Source of the DNA: Clarkia xantiana subsp. parviflora
Lineage: Eukaryota; Streptophyta; Magnoliopsida; Myrtales; Onagraceae
Reading direction: 5' to 3'
Assembly: GCA_036873135.1 (NCBI GenBank)
Contig: JAPTYO010000011.1
Location: 18,486,747 to 18,550,746, forward strand
DNA: 64,000 nucleotides
Part shown: positions 33,084 through 43,808 of the stretch, one piece after another
Layout of the letters: each line of letters opens with the position of its first letter
How positions within the stretch are numbered: the first letter of the stretch is position 1
Made by a program: the position numbers and the translations under genes
The notes under the pieces: model-generated
What the model saw: the letters and a program-made list of their open reading frames with translations, nothing else
Told to the model about the DNA's origin: nothing
Databases searched by the model: none

Positions 33084-34133
33084 GAAGGCTTGTAATGTGT
33101 CAGTAACATTTTGAAAATTGAAATAATATTTGAATAAAAGAATTACAAGTTGAGTTTATTATTTTACGACGTCATAATGACTAAATTACATCGGATGCAC
33201 AGTCTATAAACTAGTCATTGGAGTGTAAAACCTCTTAATGAAATATGTCGAATGTGGGCCTTGCCTCGTCACACGGGCACGGTCGTCTTGATAGAGCAGG
33301 AACCTCAAGCCATGTCAAGACCGGTTAAGAACCATGGTGTTTCGAAAGATAAACCTGGTTAAGCAAAACGATCATTTGGTGTCGGGGTTACACGATATTA
33401 TCATAGTTTGGCGGATCCCCATGATGAACTCTCTTTGTCAATCACAACATTCTGGGCTAGATGAGAATCTACGATAGCACATTTCCCATTCCTAACAATA
33501 TGTAAGTTCAGGTTATGCTATCGACGCGCACATCATACTGCGCGTGCCATGTTCGACCATGGGGCCAGACTCGGTTGTGGTAGGTAGAATCTTCCGAGAT
33601 TCTGATGGGCGCAAACTTCTTCATCTTGAGCGTGTGACTGATCCCGGGTGTTTACTGAAAGAGGACCTGAAGTATCGTTACCATTCAGAACTCATATCCA
33701 AGGTTGGGCTCAATGTTCGCCTCCAAGCGTACGAGTGCAGTGCTGAACAAAAAGACCAAGTGACCACGTTTTGGAAACCAATTGAGCTTTACTAAGGATA
33801 TGAGCAATGGGGATGGTCATGTACATCTGTAATTCTCTGACTCTTGTATTCACTAGGTGGCCACCAACTGGATATTAGTTGAAGGTTGTGAATACTTGTG
33901 CGGATACCTTGGAGAAGTGTTCCTATGGAGAAACTAGGCAATTGGAGAATAATAGTTGACCAGGGATTTAACGTGTCATAGAGAAGTAATAGGTTGATAA
34001 CATGTTTGGAATCAACGTTCCGCGGACGCTACAACACTCTTAACCGATGAGTAGCACGATGTCCGTTGTGTCTGCCGGTCGCACGGAAAACCTCTTATGA
34101 ACAATTCGGGAACTGGACTTGATCGAAGAAAAA
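33084..34133. other. 3' region of the copia element
   Basis: About 1 kb between RNase H and the LTR, unusually long for a simple copia element. One unidentified ORF lies at 33544-33795. A purine-rich GAAGAAAAA (34125-34133) directly precedes the LTR and can serve as polypurine tract. Confidence 0.5.
33544..33795 (+). CDS. unidentified ORF (83 aa) in copia 3' region
   Basis: The frame is open upstream of the first usable codon and ends with TAA. The product is mixed in composition rather than repeat-like, with KLLHLERVTDPG, LKYRYHSELISKVGLNVRL and a C-terminal TTFWKPIELY. I do not recognise a family. It could be an eroded extra ORF of the element, a captured host-gene exon, or chance. Confidence 0.25.
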   Translation: MPCSTMGPDSVVVGRIFRDSDGRKLLHLERVTDPGCLLKEDLKYRYHSELISKVGLNVRLQAYECSAEQKDQVTTFWKPIELY

Positions 34134-34741
34134 TGTTGATGTGTTGGTCGACAACATATTAATAGGCACCCTCTCATTCCGGCGAGTAGGAGCTTTTGGC
34201 ATTTGGTGAATGGGCTGCCGTAATAGGAGCCCTTTAATATAAGCCCAATATCCTATGTGTTAATTGGGTAATGTCATATTAGGGATTTTGGGCTAGGCCT
34301 AAATCCCAATTGACATGAGAGGCCCAAAACTGGGCCTCCCCTTTAACTCATAGTTCGGCCAAACCAAGGGCTTGACCCTGGGTGGGTTTTTCCCACCTCC
34401 TCTTATAAATAGAGATTGTTAAGGATTTATTTGAAGCTAATCACTTTCTCCCTTTTAGTTGAGACAAAATAAATCCCTCTCCCTATTTCTTTGAGGTTCG
34501 GCCAAAACACTAGATCCACCAAGGAGGTGCCAAAATTCTTTGAGAAATTACCCCGGAGATCCATCCAGTGACCAGATTGAAAAGAGGCTTTGTTATTGAG
34601 ACCATTCATCGTAGATTGCTCCTTCACAAGAGTTCCTGCAGGATTCGTCCGGCAGACCGTGAACTCTCGTAACATTCCTGGGACTACGGAAAACATTATT
34701 GGTATGTACATTATTTCCGCTGCGTAATTAGTTACAGAACA
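34134..34741 (+). repeat. copia LTR, probably the 3' LTR (608 bp)
   Basis: Starts TGTTGATGTGTTGGTCG and ends TTACAGAACA. TATA box TATAAATA is at 34404-34411. The end carries the TTCCGCTGCG box common near the 3' end of plant copia LTRs. No second copy is in the window, so its assignment to the copia element rests on position and the adjoining purine tract. Confidence 0.65.
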
Positions 34742-34746
34742 TTTAC
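34742..34746. repeat. target duplication of E5, left copy
   Basis: TTTAC; right copy TGTAC at 42032-42036, one mismatch. Confidence 0.65.
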
Positions 34747-35478
34747 TGTTGGGTTCAAGTTGACGTGACCCGTAGCTTTTGGTAGTAGACTTCGAGGCGT
34801 CGCCTTCAGTTAACTCTTTTAGGTGTCTATCTTGACCTCATCGGGTACTTAGTTTCCTCTGAGTGTTTTATAGGCGATAACCTGAAAATGGGGTGGGTAT
34901 TTTCCCCTGATTCCACTCAGAAGCTTAAGTCAGCAATGAAATATGAGAGAATATTGTAAAAAGTATATGATAGAATGTAAAGTAATGAAAGTGCTCCCCT
35001 ATTTATAGGGAGAGTGTACCGAATTTAAAAGGCGGCTACCTTCTTGGGAGGGTTTATGTCCGGAGTCGGTAGAAGCAGGTGACAAGCAGGTCGCCACCTC
35101 ACTATTCTTTAAGATGAAGGTTTCCTCATGGCGGCAGAAGCAGGTGACAAGCAGGTCGCCACCTCACCATTCCTTAAGAGGAAGGTTTCCTCATGGCGGC
35201 TGAAGCAGGTCGCCACCTGTCCCTTTCTTAAGAGGAAGGGTTTTCTTGACAGTACTTAGCTGCCGACTCGACTAATACCTTAGGAGGGAGAGTCTTTGAG
35301 TGGACTTGTCGCCATTCTTCAGGCGTTTGTCTTAGTCGTCGACATCCTTTTATATCGGTATCGACATTTATCTTTGTCTTCTTATTATAAACGTAAGTAG
35401 TCGTCAACTTATCTTTAGGAGTCCCGAATCAGACGTTCCCGACTTCCTATTAGCTTATCCTCAATAATCGTAGCCCAA
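34747..35478 (-). repeat. 3' LTR of E5 (about 732 bp)
   Basis: TATA box on the minus strand at about 35009-35016 (plus TATTTATA). Contains about three units of a 60-bp repeat (AAGCAGGTGACAAGCAGGTC, ...) at 35070-35225. Its sense-5' end is damaged: where the 5' LTR has TGTTGGGCTACG, this copy reads CATTGGGCTACG, and no polypurine tract precedes it, so a small deletion or rearrangement lies at this junction. Confidence 0.85.
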
Positions 35479-35780
35479 TGAAGAAGAAGTCTTAAGTCGA
35501 GTATCGTTTCTGAGGTTCTCTGGATGGATTCATTTATTAGTCAGGTTGTAACCTAGGGTCTTTTGTGATCTTGTTTAGTCGAGACTTGGGCCTCTTAGTC
35601 GAGGCGTTGATCCGTGCTTTTAACTTTTTGACCGTTGGTTGGTCGGAGTTAACTGAAGGGTCGCATGTGAGTTTACAACGGTAACTTCCTTATAATGGTA
35701 ATTTTGGTAGTAATTGCGCTAATAGAGAGAGACCTAGGGGGAGCTTCCTCGAGAAGATATCTTTGGCGGTGGATCTCCTG

Positions 35781-35788
35781 TATAAATA
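35781..35788 (+). promoter_or_regulatory. TATA box of the E5 antisense gene
   Basis: TATAAATA in CCTGTATAAATACTAC, about 70 bp before the conserved start of the antisense protein. It lies on the strand opposite to the element and outside the LTR. E6 has the equivalent box at 42786-42793 and E4 at 51576-51582. Confidence 0.7.
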
Positions 35789-35849
35789 CTACTGTGAGTT
35801 CACTTTTGATTTTTACTTCTTGCTCTCATTTTCATTCACTTTGGTGAAT

Positions 35850-37751
35850 CAATATAGTGCTTTCTTTATTAATCCGAAATCGCCGCGTTCTTGCTCTCCA
35901 GAAGAGAGTATTTTAGTCAGAGTTGCCACCGTTGGTCCTTCAGATCCTAGTCGGGAAGCCTCTTTTCTCCGATCTCTTTCCCGAACCCCAATGGCAGCCC
36001 AAATCCCAACAGGTAGGTCTTCTGGTTTTCTTCCTTCTCCTCTTGATAAACCTAAAGTAAATAAGCTGTCTAGCACCGTTTTTATAGAAGCAGTGACTCT
36101 GGCCAATCTTAGTGATGAAGAGAGGGCCCGATAAGGTGGCGCTCCTCATGTGCCTTATTTCGCTCAGGCAGGAGAGGTCGTCGTTTTCGTTGGACAAATC
36201 GAGGCAGGGCTCGGATTCCCCTTTTTCCCTGAGTTGTCGGAAGTCTACGAGCATTACGGAATTCATCCATGCTAATTATCTGAAAACGCCATCCGTTATT
36301 GGGTGGGCTTTCGTTGTTTGTGCGATGTCTACGGCTGGAATTACAGTATTCATATTTTTAGATGCTTTTACCGTTTGGAGGGTAATAAGCAATTGGTCTA
36401 CGCCTTCAAATCTCGATAGCCCCCAAGGATGAGCATTTTTCTTGGGAGTCGGCAATATCTATGGTGGTGGGATTGAAATCCCTTAACACCAATTGTAAGC
36501 ATTACTCTTTCTTCTGCCGGGAAGGCGTCACTTGGCCTTTTATTCCTCCCATTGGGACTGATCATCCACCCTCCTTGGAGAAGATGCCCAAGGTGAGGAC
36601 CAAAAGGGTAGCCAATTGCGACCCTTCTTCCAAAAAGAATAGTGCCAAGGCTTCAAAGAGAGCCAAGGTGACTGCTGCCACTCCTATAGCGGTGTTTCAT
36701 GAGGTCAGCGCCTCAACTGCTACCGACACCCCTTTGAGCTCCCCACCCGCTGCTGGAGGTATGAAGATTCTTTATTGATTTTATTCTTCTTTTTCTGGAG
36801 TAGTTTTTTGAATTCCTCATTTTATCTCTACAGGTGTCGATTTGAAAGGCAAGGGTATTGCCGATTCTTTTGCTCCTCAGGATATGATAGGTCTGAGGTT
36901 TAAGGGTCCTTTTTTTAACTGGAGGATGCTTAAATGTGCCCCCGAATATTCGATCGGGGAAGTCGACTGGAATCCTTTTGCTTCCTTGGAGGAATACCAG
37001 CTGAAGGAGGGTCATTCCCTCGCTAATCGTGACTTGGCGTTGCATCTGCTCAACGCCTCAGTGCCACCACAGGATCGTCCTCGCTTGTCAACCTACACCA
37101 AAGAAGTTCATATGGTTGTTCGCCTGTTTCTTCACCGACAAACTAAGGTAAACATACCATTTTTAGGATCTTTCCTTTAAACCCTTTCTTGTAGATGCTT
37201 TCATTAATAGATTGCCTTTTTTTTATCAGGCTTCTCGGGAATCTCTTCAGCTTTCCCGCTTAGTCCTTGACCTTCTGGAGGAGTCGACCTCCCTCCAAGA
37301 AAACATTGCGGCCGTTGAAGCCGAGGTGGAAAAAGGAGAGACACATCGCCTTTGAGAGGAGGTTGCTCAATTGAGAGAGGACATGACCCGTTTGAACGAG
37401 GTCCTTCCCGCCACCTCTGACGACCTCTCTCAATACAAGGAGGTGTTGAGGTCCTCCGTCCTTCTTAATGTGGAATCCGCCGACCTTCGCCGGACGCTGG
37501 CTGCTGTTCTCGAGAACCTCCGCACCAAACTGGCCTTGTCCCAGAAAGAGGTCACCGCTTTGAAGGCCGAGATGGAGGAAGGTAAGGCAGCCTTGCCTCA
37601 AGCCGTCGCCACCTACAAGGCCAGCGCTGCTTTTCAGGATGATGCCGCCATTGCTTGTGGGTACATGCACCTTTCTTCATTCGAGTCGGTGGTTGTCGAT
37701 ATTAGAGCATCTCATCCCGACTTTGATTTTACGAAGGTGGGATTCCTCTAG
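35850..37751 (+). pseudogene. antisense gene of E5 (N-domain, linker, coiled coil)
   Basis: The N-terminal part (35850-36134) reads FFINPKSPRSCS and TLANLSDEE, then after a stop GQIEAGLGFPFFPELSEVYEH and, after another stop, NAIRYWVGF and YSIHIFRCFYRLEGN. A basic linker follows (KRVANCDPSSKKNSAKASKR). Introns are inferred at 36759-36833 (75 bp, phase 1) and 37148-37229 (82 bp, phase 0), both with GT...AG borders and both keeping the frame open. The last exon from 37230 is a coiled coil with one stop near 37353 and ends SFESVVVDIRASHPDFDF, TKVGFL. The N-domain matches E6 and E4; the C-terminal motif matches E2, E3 and E4. It resembles what plant annotations call 'putative gypsy type transposon' proteins; this is a resemblance from memory, not a search result. 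Confidence 0.78.
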
Positions 37752-38089
37752 GAGTTTCTCGTCGCCAAGGCTGAAGAGGAAAAATATAGATCCAGGGATA
37801 ATGTTTAGATTGTTAATCTCCTCTTTTTCCTTCACCATAATGAAAACCGTGTTTATCTATGAAAATGAAATTTCATGGCGACTTATTGATTGCACTTTCT
37901 TTTTTATCATTAAGCTTTATCGAACTTCTTTTGAGTTCAAGTGATATGTCTTGATATCGAATCTATTTTAAGGATAGTCGATTTATTGAGTGCTTAAAGG
38001 GAATGCCTTCTTCTTTTTCGAATCGCCAATAAACCCAAGTGATATAGTAGATATTAGGTTCATACTTAACGATGGACGAGAAAAGGAAG
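37752..38089. other. spacer between antisense gene and tandem array
   Basis: AT-rich, no gene; probably holds the antisense gene's 3' untranslated region. A further in-frame block EEFLVAKAEEEKYRSRDN-like continues briefly past the stop at 37751. Confidence 0.5.
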
Positions 38090-38985
38090 TTTTTTTGTTT
38101 CCTAACTTCTTCCAAGTTGCCGACTAATATGAGTGTTATTGTTGATATAAGATTATTTAATTGTCGAAAATCGATTCAGAAAAGGACTTATCTTCGACGC
38201 CTAACCTATTTCGAGCTGCCGACTAATCTGAGTGATTTTGTTGATATCAGATTATTTTTTTATCGACAATCGATTCGGAATAGGAATTATCTCCGACGCC
38301 TAACCTCTTTCGAGTTGCCGACTAATCTGAGTTATATTGTTGATATCAGATTTTTTAATTATCGACAATCGATTCAGAAAAGGACTTATCTTCGACGCCT
38401 AACCTCTTTTGAGTTGCCGACTAATCTGAGTGATATTGTTGATATCAGAATACTTAATTGTCGAATCGATTCGGAAAATGACTTATCTTCGATGCCTAAC
38501 CTCATTCGAGTTGCCGACTAATCTGAGTGATATTGTTGATATCAGATTATTTAATTGTCGACAATCGATTCGGAAAAGGACTTACGTTCGACGCCTAACC
38601 TCTTTCGAGTTGCTGACTAATCTGAGTGATATTGTTGATATCAAATTATTTAATTATCGATAATTGATTCGGAAAAGGACTTATCTACGACACCTTACCT
38701 CTTTCAAATTGCCGACTAATCTGAGTGATATTGTTGATATCATATTATTTAATTGTCGACAATCGATTCGGAAAAAGACATATCTTCGACGCCTAACCTC
38801 TTTCGAGTTGCCGACTAAGCTGAGTGATATTATTGATATCAGATTATTTAATTGTCGACAATCGATTCGGAAAAGGATTTATCTTTGACGCCTAACCTCT
38901 TTCGAATTGCCGACTAATCTGAGTGATTTTGTTGATATCAGATAAATTTTTTTGTCGACAATCGATTCGGAAAAGGGTTTCTTCA
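38090..38985. repeat. 98-99-bp tandem array of E5, nine units
   Basis: TCGACAATCGATTCGGAAAA-type boxes recur at about 38163, 38263, 38362, 38460, 38557, 38656, 38756, 38855 and 38954. Most units are 99 bp, so one plus frame stays open over several units and would read as a 33-residue repeat with YLRRLTSFELPTNLSDIVDI. The array occupies the place of RT-RNaseH-integrase. Coding is unlikely because the frame breaks wherever a unit is 98 bp. Confidence 0.93.
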
Positions 38986-39118
38986 ACGCCTTCATCAGTA
39001 GTAGACTAAGATATTTGTATGAAAAAGAGCCTCAGTGGGTTATATATATTCCTCGTTCCTGAGTTTTACATCAAAAGCAAAGCGTGAAACATTAGCCTTA
39101 TAACAATAATAACGATAT
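38986..39118. other. junction between array and protease remnant of E5
   Basis: AT-rich junction; the protease frame ends at 39119 and no RT motif follows. Confidence 0.5.
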
Positions 39119-39702
39119 TTAATTAGGCATTGTTTCTATGACTTCTCTTTGATTTCGGCGTGGCATCGAGCTAACATAGCAGCGTCGGGACGTGATTTGG
39201 TCCCCTCTAACCTCTCCTATCCCGTGTAGCATCGGGAACTTCATGACTTGGTGAGCAGTCGACAGGATTATGCGATGAGGATTGAGGGTAGTCCTTCCGA
39301 TGATGGCGTTATAGGCGGAGGCGGCGTCGACGGCAACAGAGAGTATGTCGATCTTTAAAGTCTTACTTTCCTTTTCCAAAATTATCGGCAGTTTGATGGC
39401 GCCCATTGGATAGGTAGTCTTTCCTGCAAAGCTGATTAATGGAAAGTCGACTTTTTCAAATCTTTTTTTAGCTAATCCCAAATTCAAAAGGCTTCGTAAA
39501 AAGAAGATATCGTTGAGCTTCCGCTGTCGATGAGGATCCTTTTGACTTCGTATTCTGCCATGGTGGCAGTGATTACTAGGGCGTCGTCATGAGGCTTGAT
39601 CACCATCATGAGATCATCAATTGTAAAACTTATGACCACTTGGTCGGGATCTTGATGTCCCTTCTCCCTTCTTATTGTTGCCAGGATCTGGGTGGCGTAC
39701 AC
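39119..39702 (-). pseudogene. Tat protease remnant of E5
   Basis: Two overlapping minus frames contain DDALVITATMAEYEVKRILI with the active-site DSGSS (near 39510), then FPLISFAGKTTYPMGAIKLP and AYNAIIGRTTLN, VMKFPMLHGIGEVRGDQ. A frameshift near 39487 separates the two halves. E1 and E4 have the same order of motifs. Confidence 0.85.
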
Positions 39703-41261
39703 CTCAAGAGCCGATCTGGTCTCGCCGCCAGACGTGAATCCAACCGCGTTAACATTAACGGTTCATCTATGGATAGGAGCGTGATTGTTGTGGAAGAGAG
39801 TAAAAACCTCTTCGTGGGCTTCGGCTTCGCTTTCTTGGAGCTTTGAAGGTTTTTTTTTATGAACTTTAACGGTTTGAGTCTTTGAATGAGAGCTTCAATA
39901 TCTTGTTTCAGGGCTACACACTCATTGGTTTCATGTCCCCTAACACGATGGTAACGACAATAGTCGTTTATTTGAGGCCCCATCGGGCTTTTTCTTACTG
40001 GAGGTGGGTCGTCCAGTCTAAGTTTCTCCATCTCTTGAAGCACCACGGAGATGTTATGTGTGAGCGGAGTATATCTTGTCACGTTGGGATTAACATCCCT
40101 TTTGTGACCTTTGTGATTACCTTGTCGAAAGTTCCCCTCTCACCTTCCCTCTTTCTTCTGAGGTCGAGAGGCAGATGACTCCTCTGCTCTGGCAGGAGCG
40201 ATTTCCTTCCTAAGTTCTGCTAAAGATTTCTTGTGCGATCTCTCCAAGTCGATATGTTTTTTGAATTTGGCGGCGAGGGCGTCGATCCTTTGCACTGGCT
40301 TCATCACCATACTACCCTTCAAAGCCTGGCTTTGTGCTCTTAACTCTCTCCATAAGGTTCTTATGAGCTCGCCATCAGTGGCATCTTCATTCAGCTGTTG
40401 GAGTATTTTGTGGTATCTAGTGTAATAATTGGCCAAGGTTTCGTCGGGACCTTGCTCAATTTTATCTAGAAAGTCCAAACTGTTGAGGCGCTGTCTTTGG
40501 CCTATATGCCCCTCTATGAACTTGGCCTTCAGCTCTTCCCATGAATCTATCGATTTGTCGGGAAGGCCATAGAACCAGGTGGAGGCTTCTTCTTTGAGAG
40601 TAGTAGGGAAGAGAGCTGCGTAATGATCCGATGTCGCCCCTCTTCCTAACAGGGAAGAGTTATGGGCGTTGATATGACGGACATGATCTCATTCTCCAGT
40701 ATAGTCGTTGATATTCCTCGCAAAGACTTGCGGGGGAACTCGAGTGTCAAGGAGCCTCTTCGAAAAGGGATGAGATGTGTGGTCGCGAACTATCAGCATG
40801 TCGCTTGCCCCTCTCTTCTTGTTTTCTAACAATTCCTCCACCTGTCCTATGATGAAGAAGACAGTTTCTTTGGCAAGGGCGTCGACCACGGGGGACTTTG
40901 GATCTTCCCTAGATCCTGGGAGGTTTGTTTCAATGATCTTCACGCTGGAGGCTACATCCTATTTTTGAGAGACTTCATGGGTCGGCTCCTTAGTGTTTGG
41001 GGAAGTTCTCGTCTGAGCCTAATTCAAGAAGGCTATGAATGCCGCCATCACTTCTTGTGGGATAGCCAAAGGGATTGTTCTCACTTCTTCTTGGTTTGGC
41101 GGTGGCTTAGAGTGATGGGGGTGTTCCTAACCGTTGGCACCATTTCTTTGGGGATGAGGATCTTCCTCATTTTCTTGCTTAGAAGTAGTAGGATCTATTT
41201 GAGATTTCACCATATCTTCTACCACAGTCGTCACCTTCTTTGTGTTTTTACTGGAGGTCAT
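39690..41261 (-). pseudogene. gag: Tat gag remnant of E5
   Basis: The start ATG (41261) lies 17 bp inside the primer site. Recognisable blocks on one frame are TSHPFSKRLLDTRVPP, FPTTLKEEASTWFYGLP, GPDETLANYYTRYHKI and a zinc-knuckle-like CRYHRVRGHETNEC near 39950. In-frame stops occur near 41110, 40687 and 40140 and a frameshift near 39700. Gag would form the particle core; this copy cannot. Confidence 0.85.
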
Positions 41262-41277
41262 AACTTTTTTATCAGTT

Positions 41278-41296
41278 TCCCACAGACGGCGCCAAA
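41278..41296 (-). other. primer binding site of E5
   Basis: Minus strand TTTGGCGCCGTCTGTGGGA directly next to the LTR, the best preserved copy of this site in the window. Confidence 0.85.
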
Positions 41297-42031
41297 TGTT
41301 GGGACCTAGTTGACGTGGCCCGTAGCTTCTGGTAGTGGACTTTGAGGCCTTGCCTTCGTTTAACTATTTTAGGGGTCTGTCTTGACCTCACCAGGTACTT
41401 AGTTTCCATTTGAGTGTCTTATAGGCGATAACCAGAAAAGGGGGTGGGGATTTGCCCTGATTCCACTCCGAAGCTTAAGTCAGTAATGGAATATGAGAGA
41501 ATACTGTAAAAAGTATATGATAGAATGTACATTAATGAAAGTGCTCCCCTATTTATAGGAAGAATGTACCGACTTTAAAAGGCGGCTACCCTCTTGGGAA
41601 GGTTTCTATCCGGAGTCGGTAGAAGCAGGTGACAAGCAGGTCGCCACCTCATCATTCCTTAAGAGGAAGGTTTCCTCATGGCGGCTGAAGCAGGTGACAA
41701 GAAGGTCGCCACCTCACCATTCCTTAAGAGGAATGTTTCCTCATGGCGGCTGAAGCAGGTCGCCACCTGTCCCTTCCTTAAGAGGAAGGGTTTTCTTGAC
41801 AGTACTTGGCTGCCGACTCGACTCAAACCTTAAGAGGGAGAGTCTTTGAGTGGACTTGTAGCCATTCTTCAGGCGTTTATCTTAGTCGTCGACATTCTTT
41901 TATATCGGTGTCGACTATTTGTCTTTGTCTTCTCATTCTGAACGCAAGTAGCCGTCAACTTATCTTTAGGAGTCCTGACTCTGACCTTCCCGAATTCCTA
42001 TTAGATTATCCTCAATAATCGTAGCCCAACA
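41297..42031 (-). repeat. 5' LTR of E5 (735 bp)
   Basis: Sense ends TGTTGGGCTACG and GGTCCCAACA. TATA box (plus TATTTATA) at about 41559-41566. The 60-bp repeat at 41620-41790 matches that of the 3' LTR. Confidence 0.87.
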
Positions 42032-42039
42032 TGTACTAT

Positions 42040-42739
42040 GTGGTTTTGTTTCCATAGTGATTATCCCCCTAATTCCAATACCAGTTAGCATTAAGGGATT
42101 TTAACCCCCTACCATGGACCCGTTAATATCCTTCCAGGAAAAAGGCTTGTAACCTTTGGGCCATCAAGGTTTAAAAGAAAAAATCATATGAGCATTGCCT
42201 TCAAAACATTAAAAGTATCGGAAAACATGGAGGCTATAACGCAAACCTTGGGCGTCGAACAAGTATTGAAAGCCTACCCAGAAGCGAATGGTGTTCACAT
42301 AATTAGGACAAATGTGAATCACGTAATGTTCACAAACCTCCAGAAGATCGAGGCAAAAAGGAAATCGAAGTCCCGCCTCGATTTGCTGGGAGTAAACAGT
42401 GACCTCACCTTTTAAAGGAAAATATTATCTGTGAAGAGTGCCAACATACCTGGGCCCTTCTTCATCGTTAAGATTGGCCAAAGTCACCGTCTCCATGAAG
42501 GCTTGACCTGAGAGCTTATTGCTCCTGGGATTCGTATGGGTAGGAAGAAAGAAGCCAGATAAATTATATGAAGGTACCTTAGGCACCATCATAGTTTTTG
42601 AAACAAATCTAAGAAAATATGCCTCTTGGAGTGGATCTGGCGGACCAGAAGTGGCGACTCCAACAAGGATTCTGTTCTCTAGAGAGCACGAACGCGGCGA
42701 ATTAGGGTTGATGAAATACTCGTTGTACTTCCTCGCCAT
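42040..42739 (-). pseudogene. antisense gene of E6, N-terminal domain only
   Basis: Starts ATG at 42739 with MARKYNEYFINPNSPRSCS, matching the E5 copy, and TLANLNDEEGP. Further on the minus strand in shifted frame come QIEAGLRFPF, DLLEVCEHYVIH, IRFWVGFQYLFDAQG and YSLHVFRYF. These align position by position with E5 and with E4 (LVEMCAHY, AIRVWNAFQVLYF, YSLQLFRTFYG). The linker and coiled coil are missing. Confidence 0.78.
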
Positions 42740-42785
42740 GATGAAAATTCGAGAGCAAGTGAAGCGAGGTAAAAATGATCTCTAC

Positions 42786-42793
42786 TATTTATA
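42786..42793 (-). promoter_or_regulatory. TATA box of the E6 antisense gene
   Basis: Minus strand TATAAATA, 47-54 bp before the ATG at 42739, antisense to the element and outside the LTR. Confidence 0.7.
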
Positions 42794-43096
42794 CTATAGG
42801 TAAACCGACAACGGTAACTTCCTCACCACAGCACCAATGAAGAGATGCCTTGGCAAAATCTTCCTCAGGAAGATTCCCAAAAATTTACCATTGGAATCCT
42901 AGCATGCGAAAGGAAGCGACTCTTCAATTTACCCAACCATTCCAACGATCACAAGGATAGGGGAAGTAGAAGACTCCTCGATTATCTAAACAAGATCCCG
43001 CCAAATGACAGATCTCACGGATAATAGAGCAATACTCGACCTAAGCCATTCTTCTTATCAAAATAAGGCCAACGGCTCAAGTATAGTGGGCAAGTG

Positions 43097-43808
43097 TTGG
43101 GTTATGATTCAAGATAATCTATGGTCGACATTCAGTGAGTCGGGACAGCCAAAGGCGAGACTCTAGAATAAAAGTCGATGACTATTTAAGTCCGGAATTA
43201 AGAGATGAAGAAAAAAGGTCAGCACATCTCTTTTTAAGGATGCTGACAACAAAGACGACATTCGAGTAAGGGCAACATCCCTCGACAAAACCCTTCCTCT
43301 AAGGAATGGGAAGAGGCGACAACACAGTCTTATGAAGAAACACTTCCTCCTAAGGAATAGGGTCAGGTGGCGACCTACTTTTCATCACCTCCTTGAAGAA
43401 ACTTTCATCCCTAAGAAATTGTGAGGTCGCGAGCAACTTGTGCCTACTCTACTAAACCTCTCATCTTAAGGAATAATGAGGTGGCGACCTACTCTTCACC
43501 TGCTTGTGCCACCATATGAGGAAACCCTCCCCAAATGGTTAACCGCCATTAAAGTCGGTAGAACTTCCCTATAAATAGTCTTCAGTATTTTCATACATTT
43601 ACACATTATTATTCTCATAATCCATTACTAAGCTTCGAAGTTGAATCATGGGCAAATCCCTACCTCCTTTTCAGGTTAACGCCACAGAGCTCTATAAAGG
43701 AAACTAAGTACCCCGTGAGGTCGAGATAGATACCTAAGTGAGTTAATCAAGGCGTCTTCCTGAATTCCATTCCCGAAAGCTAAAGGCCTGATGATCCTTG
43801 ATCCAATA
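43097..43808 (+). repeat. E6 LTR copy A (about 712 bp)
   Basis: Starts TGTTGGGTTATGATTC, has TATA box TATAAATA at about 43572-43579 and ends near GATCCTTGATCCAATA. Contains several AAGGAATGRGGTGGCGACC-type units (43280-43500). Related to the E5 LTR. Confidence 0.72.

Larger units (their letters stand above)
28618..34741 (+). mobile_element. degenerate Ty1/copia element
   Basis: Plus-strand order: a gag-like start (28617-28760), integrase end, RT, RNase H, a long 3' region and an LTR (34134-34741). The order integrase before RT marks it as copia. All parts are broken by stops and frameshifts. No 5' LTR was identified, so the left boundary is uncertain. It is interrupted by a solo LTR (30112-30800), and E5 lies 5 bp beyond its 3' LTR. 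Confidence 0.75.
34747..42031 (-). mobile_element. E5: Tat element with gag-PR but no RT-RH-INT
   Basis: Minus-strand order: 5' LTR (41297-42031), primer site, decayed gag (from 41261), protease (to 39119), a 98-99-bp tandem array (38090-38985), the antisense gene (plus strand, 35763-37751) and 3' LTR (34747-35478). The region that should encode RT, RNase H and integrase is absent. The LTRs differ at roughly 12% of the first 310 positions by hand count, so it is much older than E4. Confidence 0.88.
42037..43096 (+). mobile_element. E6: 3' end of another Tat element
   Basis: Only the antisense gene's 5' part (minus strand) and the stretch up to the LTR remain. It belongs to a plus-strand element related to E5; the left side was lost before or at the E5 insertion. 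A purine-rich GTATAGTGGGCAAG (43083-43096) precedes the LTR and may be its polypurine tract. Confidence 0.7.

Noticed and set aside
38090..38985. Regular array considered as CRISPR
   Set aside because: Units are contiguous without unique spacers and the DNA is plant; it is a tandem repeat.
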